From Tenrec ecaudatus (Eukaryota; Chordata; Mammalia; Afrosoricida; Tenrecidae): 64,000 nucleotides of DNA. Position 1 is the stretch's first letter. Each line of letters opens with the position of its first letter. The stretch is from the NCBI RefSeq assembly GCF_050624435.1, contig NC_134546.1:9447001-9511000 (forward strand), in the 5' to 3' direction. Positions 56,868 through 64,000 of the stretch are shown here, one piece after another. Both the position numbers and the translations under genes were made by a program. Below the pieces are notes generated by a model. It had not been told where the DNA came from and ran no database searches. It saw only the letters and a program-made list of their open reading frames with translations.

Positions 56868-58815
56868 TTTTTTAAGATTATTTTAATTGGGTGCTCTTAA
56901 AATTCTTATAACAATCCATACATCAATTGTATCAAGCATATTTGTGCATATGTTGCCATTGTTATTTTCTAAACATTTACATTCTATTTGAGTCCTCCTC
57001 CCCTTATGACCCCTTAATAAATTATTTCATATCTTACACCGACTGCTGTCTCCCTTCCCCTGCCTTCTCCCTCCCCTTCTGGTATCATTACTCCCATTTC
57101 TGTACCTGAGGGGATTATCTGACCTCGATTCCATGTGCCCTGAGCTCTTACAGTACCTGTGTACATGCTCTGGCCTAGCCTGCAGTGAGAGGCAGGACTG
57201 GGGTCATGATAGTGAGAGGTGAGGAAGCCTCAAGAAACCAGAAGATTAGTGGGTGTTTTATCAGTGCTACCCTTCAGCCTGGTTGACTCATTGCTTCCTT
57301 GCGACCTTTTGTGATGGGGTGTCCCACTACCTACAGATAGGTTTTGGGTCTCTGCTCTGATCCCCCTCATTCTCAGCAATGTTTTTGTTCGTTTGTTTTG
57401 GGTTTTCTGATTATCTGATTCCATTGACACTTCATAATGGCAAAGGCTGGTGTGCTTCTTCCATGTGGGATTGTTGCTTCTCTGCTAGATGGCCACTTGT
57501 TTAACTTTGAAGCCTTTAAGACCCCAGACGCTGTTTCTTTTGATAGGTAGGCACCCTCCGCTTTCTTCACATTTGCTTGTTGCACCCATTTTGTCTTCAG
57601 CGATCATGTTGGGAGGGTGAGATCACTGAATACGAGGTTGTTAGAACAAAGTGTTCTCGTGTTGAGGGAGAGCTTGAGCAGAGGCCCTAAGTCTGTCCAC
57701 TTCCTCAATGTACCTAGGCCCAAACCTCTATTTTTATGAATTAATGTATTTACACATATATACTCCTATGTTTATACCTCTATCCATTGCTTTGCTTCCT
57801 CCATCTTTACTTTGTTTCCCCTTTATCTTCCTCCTCTCCCACCATCATGCGCATTCTTTTTCTGCCTCTTAGTAAATCCTCTTAGCTAGATTGCTCTTGC
57901 TCCAATACCCCAGACTGCTATGTCCTCTTCATTGTTGATTTTATTCCCAAGTTGTTCCCCTGTCTATGGCATTGTTTTCTCACCACTCCCTTCCTGTTTC
58001 TCCTCCTCCTCCTAACTCCCTCTGGAACCTTCAGCTCTGTTGCTTTTTTCCTCAGGCTTGCTTCCCCATGCCTGTCTTATAAAGGGAGGCAAACCAACAA
58101 TAACATAGACAATACCAAAAGAGGAAAAAAAAAGAAATATAAAGAATTTATAAGTGTGTATATATATATATATATAAACAGCTAACCAAAAAAACCCCTA
58201 AAAAAGCATAGATAATTCCAGGTCTGTCTGCTGACCTTTATGACTATGTCCCCACTGCTCTGGGGGGTTCCAGGAACTGCCCCCTTCTAGCATGAAACCT
58301 ATTTTGAGGGCTCCTCAGGGGCTTTGTGGCTTTGCTTTGCTTGTGTTATGTTCCCTTGGTTCGCCCTGCTGTGGGGGATTCCGACTGGACTCACTCCCTG
58401 CCAAGTGTCCCCAGTATTGTCCTCTGTCAAGGTCCGCTCTAGCATCATGCCTCGAGCTGTTGTTGGCCTTGCAGTCCAATCTCTGTGCCTTAGCAGCTCC
58501 ATGCAGGGACATCGTCTTTAGAGCTAGGTGTGCCGATATGGGGTCTAGAACCACACACACTTTTTCCTTCTTATTTTGCTTCTGTGTGGGCGTGGCAGGT
58601 CAGGCCCTCTCCCCAATCTGTAGGTTTAGTGCTGTCCTCTGTAGCATGTATGTGGTTCTTACAGCTTATTTTAGTGTGAGACTGGAAGCTTTTTCAATGA
58701 TTTATCCCATTATCCCACTGAGCATGGTGAATGACCCAAATTGTAAAAATTCTGATCTGTTCTTGTGTCACTTTGTCAGCCACAACAGAAGTAGTTACAT
58801 GCCCCGCAAAAAGGA
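56868..58815 (-). mobile_element. Long L1 3' UTR, antisense, about 1.95 kb
   Basis: The tail 'ttttaagattattttaattgggtgctc' is followed by one internal unit (57450-57660). Next comes 'cctctatttttatgaattaatg...atatatactcctatg'. A distal C+T-rich section at 57900-58640 follows. The 176-codon frame at 58292-58822 lies in this distal UTR, has no recognisable domain, and is not supported as a gene. A (TA)n tract sits at 58157-58175. Confidence 0.8.
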
Positions 58816-59307
58816 CAAGTAGGAGTGGTCCATAAGTTAGACATTTGAAACTTGGGGACTGCTGGTTTGGGCTACACTGATTTCTTTATTTCTCAATGGG
58901 TATGTAAGTTCACTTTTATCATCACAATCTGCTGGCTATTCCTGTGTATAGTGACACCTTGGTTGTCAAACAGCTCAAAGCTTAAACTTTCACCAACCGA
59001 AAGCAAAGTTAAAAAAAATCTTTGTTCATAACGTTGCTCGATAGTCAATTTGAAATCTGACATGATAAAACCTGTATGGCTGAGAGTGAGTCACACGTTG
59101 TGTCTTGCCCAGGGCACAAAGGGCTGATGCTTCAGTCTCAGTGTTGCTCTCGGTCAGACCACATACTGTGCTTGTGTTAGTGTGTTAAAACATTCAGCAG
59201 TGTGCTTTTTCTCTCTTCTTAAGATAGAATAAAAGAAAGAAATTATTGCAAAATTTGAATCAGGTTGTCACTTGTCTGATTTGGCGACTGAATACAATGT
59301 GGCTGTG

Positions 59308-59490
59308 GAGCCCTGGTGGTGTCGTGGTTACATGTTGGGCTGCAATCCATACAACTGGTAGTTTGAAACCACCAGCAGCTCCAGGGGAAAAGGCTAGGCT
59401 TTATACTCCCATCGACAATGAGTCTTAGAAACCCACATGGGGTCTCTGTGAGTGACCATTGAGTCCGCGGCATTGGGTTTGAGTTTTGAA
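59308..59490 (+). repeat. AfroSINE in Tigger
   Basis: The head is gagccctggtggtgtcgtgg, then 'catgttgggctgcaatcc' and 'accaccagcagctccaggggaaaaggctaggc'. The tail is 'ggtctctgtgagtgaccattgagtccgcggcattggg'. It is close to the family pattern. Confidence 0.95.
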
Positions 59491-59533
59491 GTTGAAATGA
59501 AGAGTTTTTGAAAAAGAAATGAGCAGCCAATAT

Positions 59534-59670
59534 TAAGGGCTTAAGCAGAAGGCAAATGTTTTGAGAATGATGATGGCCACAAATGTACATATGAGCTTGA
59601 CACAATGGGTGTATGTATGTATGAACTGTGATAAGAATTGTATGAGCCCACAATAAAATTATATTTAAAA
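59534..59670 (+). mobile_element. Short L1 tail in Tigger, sense
   Basis: The last 137 bp of L1: 'gggcttaagcagaaggcaaatg', 'gatggccacaaatgtacatatgagc' and 'gagcccacaataaaattatatttaaaaag'. Tigger text continues on both sides. Confidence 0.88.
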
Positions 59671-60058
59671 AGATAAGCAATCCAAATGAAAATGGGCCAG
59701 ATTTAAAAATGAAAATTTCTAAAAATTTAAAAGTTCATGGAAAAATGTGGTTAAAAATAAAGAAAATTATAATTACAGTGACTGATGTAGCAAAAGTTGT
59801 GAAATCTTTAACAATGAAACAAAGAACTCTAGACAAGTTTGAAAAGTTACTGTTAATTTGAAACAACTTAGTGACAATAGCATATCAGAGGCAGTGATAT
59901 GCTAGAAGGCTAGAAGCATCCATCATGAATTTGTAAGTGTGACTTTTGGGTTTCAGAATCAATTATTTGGTTTTCCATTATTTCTAATGGGAAATAGAAC
60001 TTTTTGGTATTCAAACGAATTTGGAACTCATTGAGTGAGACAACAGTGGTATCACTAT

Positions 60059-60858
60059 ATATTATGAAAGTGACAAAGTATGGTAGGTGAAGACTTTTGA
60101 TACAAACTGCCCAAATTTATGCTGATTTACAATATTGGAGTATCAAAATGAATTATGACCAAAGTAGATTTGAAACATAAAAAAATCATTTAGAAATCAA
60201 TATATCCTCTCTTCCTCCAAATAGTCACTGACAGAACACTTAATTCATTTCATTCTGACAACTGATAAATTTAAGTTAAACATCAAGCATTTTCCCTGCA
60301 TTTCAGAGTAGGCAGATAGTTGATAGAGAACTTTTTCACTGTATAAATGAATGCCAGTTAGTAAATGAAGAAAGAATGATAGAGTCAGAAAATCAATATC
60401 TTATAACCCTTAATAACTAAGTAGTAGTCTAGGTAATTTTCATCAGGGAATTTTAAAACATTAAATTAATAATAGAATTTAATGAAGCATTACACGGTCC
60501 AATTTAGCTTGGCTGAAATATATTCATAATGTGATGTAATAGAAAGTCTACAAAACCATTAGTGTGCATTATTTGGAATGTAAAACATGTTTCCCCAAAT
60601 TTATAAACAGACATATCTAATAAAAGCAAAGTAATTTTGATTTCTAAACATAGAGAATGCTCAGATGATGTGAATTTCTCCCTTATTCCAGATATGCAGC
60701 TTATCTCTGATAAGTGGTGTTCAGATTTTCACTGTACCCTGAACCATAGATAATCGACTTAATCTGAAAAACAAAGTCTTACATGGCAGTAGTGCCCAGG
60801 ATATCTCAGGCCCAACTTAGGACATAACCTTAATGGGGATTTATGATAACAAAGAAAT
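60059..60858. other. No gene recognised
   Basis: About 800 bp of unique A+T-rich DNA without a supportable frame. Confidence 0.4.
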
Positions 60859-60874
60859 GTTTGATTTCCAGTGG

Positions 60875-62255
60875 CAAGGAGGATGTAAGAGGCCTGTTAA
60901 GGCTTAATCAAGGGCAATGTAACCAAGAGGAATCACTGAAATCCAAGTGACGGCTGAGCATGATAGCGGGGGACAAAGAGTAAAGTAAAAGGAAATAGAG
61001 GAAAGAACTAGGAGGCAATGGGCATTTACAGAAGTCTAAATATAGGCATGTACATATGTATATATGTGTGTATCTATATATATGGATGGGGAAATAGATC
61101 TATGGGCATATATTTATAGGTTTAGTATTAAGGTCACAGATGGACATTGGGCCTCCCCTCAAGTACTCTTCAGTGCAAGAACACTTTGTTCTATTAAACG
61201 GGCATTCCACGATACTCACTTTTCCAATACGATGGCTGAAGACAAAGTGGGTGCATAAGCAAATGTGGTAAAGAAAGATGATGGAGCCTGGCTATCAAAA
61301 GATCTAGCATCTAGGATCTTAAAGGCTTGAAGGGTAAACAAGTGGCCATCTAGCTCGGAAGCAACAACGCCAACATGGAAGAAGCACACCAGCCTGTGTG
61401 ATTACAAGGTGTCAAAGGAATCAAGTATCAGGCATCAAAGAACAAAAAATCATATTGTGAATGAGGGGGCGTGCAGAGTGGGGACCCAAAGCCCATCTGT
61501 AGGCAACTGGACATCCCCTAATGGAAGGGTTGTGGGGAAGAGACGAAGCCAGTCAGGGTGCAGTGTAGCAACAATGAAAGTACAACTTTAGTTCCTAAAT
61601 GCGTCCTCTCCTCCCCCTCCCCCCTGCCCCTTCCACTGTAATGATCTCAATTCAACCATACAAATATTAGGCTAGACCAGATGATGCACACTAGTACAGA
61701 TAGGAACTGGAAACACAGGGAATTCAAGACGGATGATCCCTTCAGGACCAGTGGTGAAAGTGCCGATGCAGGGAGGGTGGGGTAGAGAGGGGGAACCGAT
61801 TATGATGATCTACATACAACTTCCTCTCTGGGGGACAGACAACAGAAAAGTGGGTGAAGGGAGACATCAGAGAGTGCAAGACATGACAAAATAATTTATA
61901 AATTATCAAGGGTTCATGAGGGAGAGGGATTAGGAGAGGGAGGGGGAAAATGAGGAGCTGATGCCAGGGGCTTAAGTGGAGAGCAAATGTTTTGAGAATG
62001 ATCAGGGTAACGAATGTACAAATGTGCTTTATACAATTGATGTATGTATGGATTGTGATCAAGAGTTGTATGAGCCCCTAATAAAATGTAAAAAAAGAAA
62101 AGAGGAGAAAAAAAATGATTATGGCCAAGAATGTACAGATGTGCTTTATACAATTGATGTATGTATATGTATGGATTGTGATAAGAGTTGTATGAGTCCC
62201 TAATAAAATGTTTTTTAAAAAAGTTGTATGAGCCCCAATAAAATGACTAAAAAAA
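60875..62255 (+). mobile_element. Young L1, sense, with three stacked 3' tails
   Basis: The whole block lies between gtttgatttccagtgg (60859-60874) and gtttgatttcaatgg (62256-62270). The L1 3' UTR runs from 60875 to its tail at about 62100. A second tail piece ('gattatggccaagaatgtacag ... cctaataaaatg') occupies about 62116-62220. A third ('gttgtatgagccccaataaaatgac') occupies about 62222-62255. G-rich runs lie at 61918-61950. No ORF2. Confidence 0.92.
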
Positions 62256-62271
62256 GTTTGATTTCAATGGT

Positions 62272-63905
62272 CTATGTTTGATTTCCACACTGAAGATTTA
62301 ATTATTTTTACATACCTGCAGGAAGGATAATTGCAATAGAAAAGGGGGGGAACTTTAAAATTAATTCAAATTGGCTTGCACTTAATTGTAACTCCTTAGA
62401 ACACGAAGATATTGGTGTTACAGAAAAGTGTGGTGAAGATACCAGATGGTGCCCAGCTATCAGAAAGAATAGCCTCTAGGATCTTAAAGGCTTGCCTTAA
62501 AACAAGCAGCCATCTAGTTAAGTTCTGTGTCAAACTAAGTCCACATGGAAGATGCACATCAACCTGTGTGATTCAAGGACTGCATATAATAAAATCCAAG
62601 ACTGCAGGAAGGAAGTGATTTAGAACTTAAATTCTTAGCACCTGGTTTTCAGAAAGCTATGGATGACAGTGAAAGCCCAAAATCCATTGGATTAAGCCTT
62701 CTGAGAATTCCCCGTCTATTGGGATATGATTATGCTTGCAGTAGACAGAGTGCATTGGAAAGCGGATTAATACAGTTGTGTAGTTAGGCTAGAATTGAAC
62801 AGCTTATCATTTGGCCTCCTTTTTGACCCATTTTAAATGTGTTCCAGTTTTTATTAGTTTCTTCTTTTAAGGTTTTTCTGTATTTGATTTTATTGTTGGG
62901 GGGTGGTGTATGTTTTCTTTTTTGGTGTCCCAGGTGAGGAACGAAGTATGTTTTCTTTATACGCAGTCCAGCATCAGTAAATCTATAGAGACAGGAATTG
63001 AGTCAATAGTTTCTTAGGCTTATAAGAGGAGAAATTGAGGGGACATGGGTTGCTAATAATGAGTGCATTGAAGAAGAAAATGTACTAAAATTATGGTGAT
63101 GCCTGTACAACTCTTTAATATGTTTAAGCAATTGAAATATGTGGAATGTGAATTATGTGTCAATACAACTTTGTTAAACAGGACTAGAAATCATAGTAAT
63201 TAGTGATATTTCATTAAAAACAAAGTAAAAGCACATTAGACCGATATCAATGTTATAATTTAAGTTTTGCATACTTTTTTAGAAGAGTAAATTTAATTTG
63301 TGGGAAGGGAAATGGCCCTAGTTTTTCTACCAAATTGTAGAATATCACATTAACTTCACATTTGATATTCACCGCACACAGATAAAAAAGGATAATTTCT
63401 GTATCAAAAAATATTCAAAAATTTTATCAAGTTTTCTCTTAAAATTATTTTTATTTAATCATCATTGTAGGATTTCTCTTTTTCAGGTAAGCAGTTTAAC
63501 ACCATTTTCGAAAGTTTTGCATAGATTTCAGTTCTCTTAACATTTCTTAGATTTCATAAACTATTGTACGTTTTGTGAGAATAAGATTTTCAATTGTTTC
63601 GAAGAGTGTTTGTATTGCAACATTGGATGTTACAAATCTGACAAGGAAAAGACTTAAGTGTGTATGTAGACAGGTGGAGATTAACGCTAGTATTAACTTG
63701 GGAGGGATGTTTGAGTGGACATTGAGTTAAATATTTCATATTTGACGTCTTTACACTCTATAAATTCATAGTGCTAGGGTCAGATTAATGAATACTTGGT
63801 TACTAAGGAACTTTTGTAATTGAAATGCCATGGTATATATGTATATAAATGTTAAGCTATGAAGCATAAGTGCTGTGAGCTTTGTGGGAGAAAAAACTTT
63901 AAAAG
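62272..63905. other. Mostly unique DNA with one L1 internal-unit fragment
   Basis: At 62425-62585 there is an L1 3'-UTR internal unit in sense ('gtggtgaagataccagatggtgcccagctatcag', 'cttaaaggcttgccttaaaacaagcagccatctag') without a tail. The rest is A+T-rich with no supportable frame. Confidence 0.6.
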
Positions 63906-63910
63906 GACTT

Positions 63911-64000
63911 AACAGTAACTATCATCAAAGTAATTCTGACTCATAGTGAGCCTAGAGGACATAGTAGAACTTCTCCTTTGGGTTTCCAAAGCTGTAAATC
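63911..64000 (-). repeat. AfroSINE, cut by the window end
   Basis: The antisense start 'cagtaactatcatcaaagtaattctgactcatagtgagcc' is followed by 'gaacttctcctttgggtttccaaagctgtaaatc'. It continues past the last base. Confidence 0.85.

Larger units (their letters stand above)
58949..60058 (+). mobile_element. Tigger (pogo-type) element, non-autonomous, split twice
   Basis: The termini are tagtgacaccttggttgtca and the inverted '..caacagtggtatcacta'. Near 59233 the sense translation KKEIIAKFESGCHLSDLATE matches the N-terminal helix-turn-helix of Tigger transposases, but no further transposase follows. An AfroSINE (59308-59490) and an L1 tail (59534-59670) interrupt it. Confidence 0.85.

Noticed and set aside
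58292..58822. 176-codon open frame, the longest in the window
   Set aside because: It lies in the distal part of an antisense L1 3' UTR, has no domain I recognise, and its C+T-rich composition lowers stop frequency. No splice or promoter context supports it.
1..64000. CRISPR-like or prokaryotic defence systems
   Set aside because: Direct repeats are dispersed transposable elements or target duplications. Composition and repeats are mammalian.

Overview
This window is mammalian nuclear DNA made almost entirely of interspersed repeats. I found no supportable intact protein-coding gene, exon, tRNA, rRNA, CRISPR array or prokaryote-type operon. The open reading frames are short. The only ones with recognisable similarity are decayed reverse transcriptase or transposase pieces, and the window reads as intergenic or deep intronic sequence.

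The repeat content points to Afrotheria. Many tRNA-headed SINEs match the AfroSINE pattern (head like gccctggtggcgcagtgg, tail like gagtcggaatcgactcgatgg). There are many BovB/RTE LINE fragments, and a young L1 family whose 3' end reads ...gagccccaataaaatgatt plus poly(A). Two SPIN-type hAT elements and two mammalian mariner copies are also present. I recall SPIN as patchily distributed among mammals, with tenrec the reported afrotherian host, so a tenrec (Echinops-like) genome is my best guess. That is an inference from repeats only.

Layout. 0-6 kb: an L2 broken by young L1 copies, an AfroSINE split by an L1, and a 1.5 kb antisense BovB. 6-13 kb: an MLT1-like LTR, a MIR, two sense BovB copies and otherwise plain sequence. 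13.3-15.7 kb: an antisense BovB holding an ERVL-type LTR (itself holding an L1 tail), a SPIN element and a tiny 3'-UTR retrocopy. 16-24 kb: old L1, SPIN, a twin-primed BovB and three interrupted AfroSINEs. 24-33 kb: L1 and BovB pieces, quiet A+T-rich DNA, and two unclassified repeats near 30.4-32.7 kb. 34-36 kb: two mariner copies. 36.5-40 kb: BovB, an LTR piece and a sense L1. 40-56 kb: old antisense L1 copies riddled with younger L1 tails, AfroSINEs, BovB and a MITE. 56-62.3 kb: BovB, a long antisense L1, a Tigger with two insertions and a sense L1 with three stacked 3' tails. 62.3-64 kb: mostly plain sequence.

The value of the window is its insertion stratigraphy. At least ten insertions can be bounded by matching target-site duplications, and these order L2/MIR/L1M, then BovB and AfroSINE, then LTR, SPIN and mariner, then the young L1 family. 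No novel functional system was found. The most unusual features are very short L1-tail insertions, a variable tandem segment in the L1 3' UTR, and the horizontally acquired DNA transposons.
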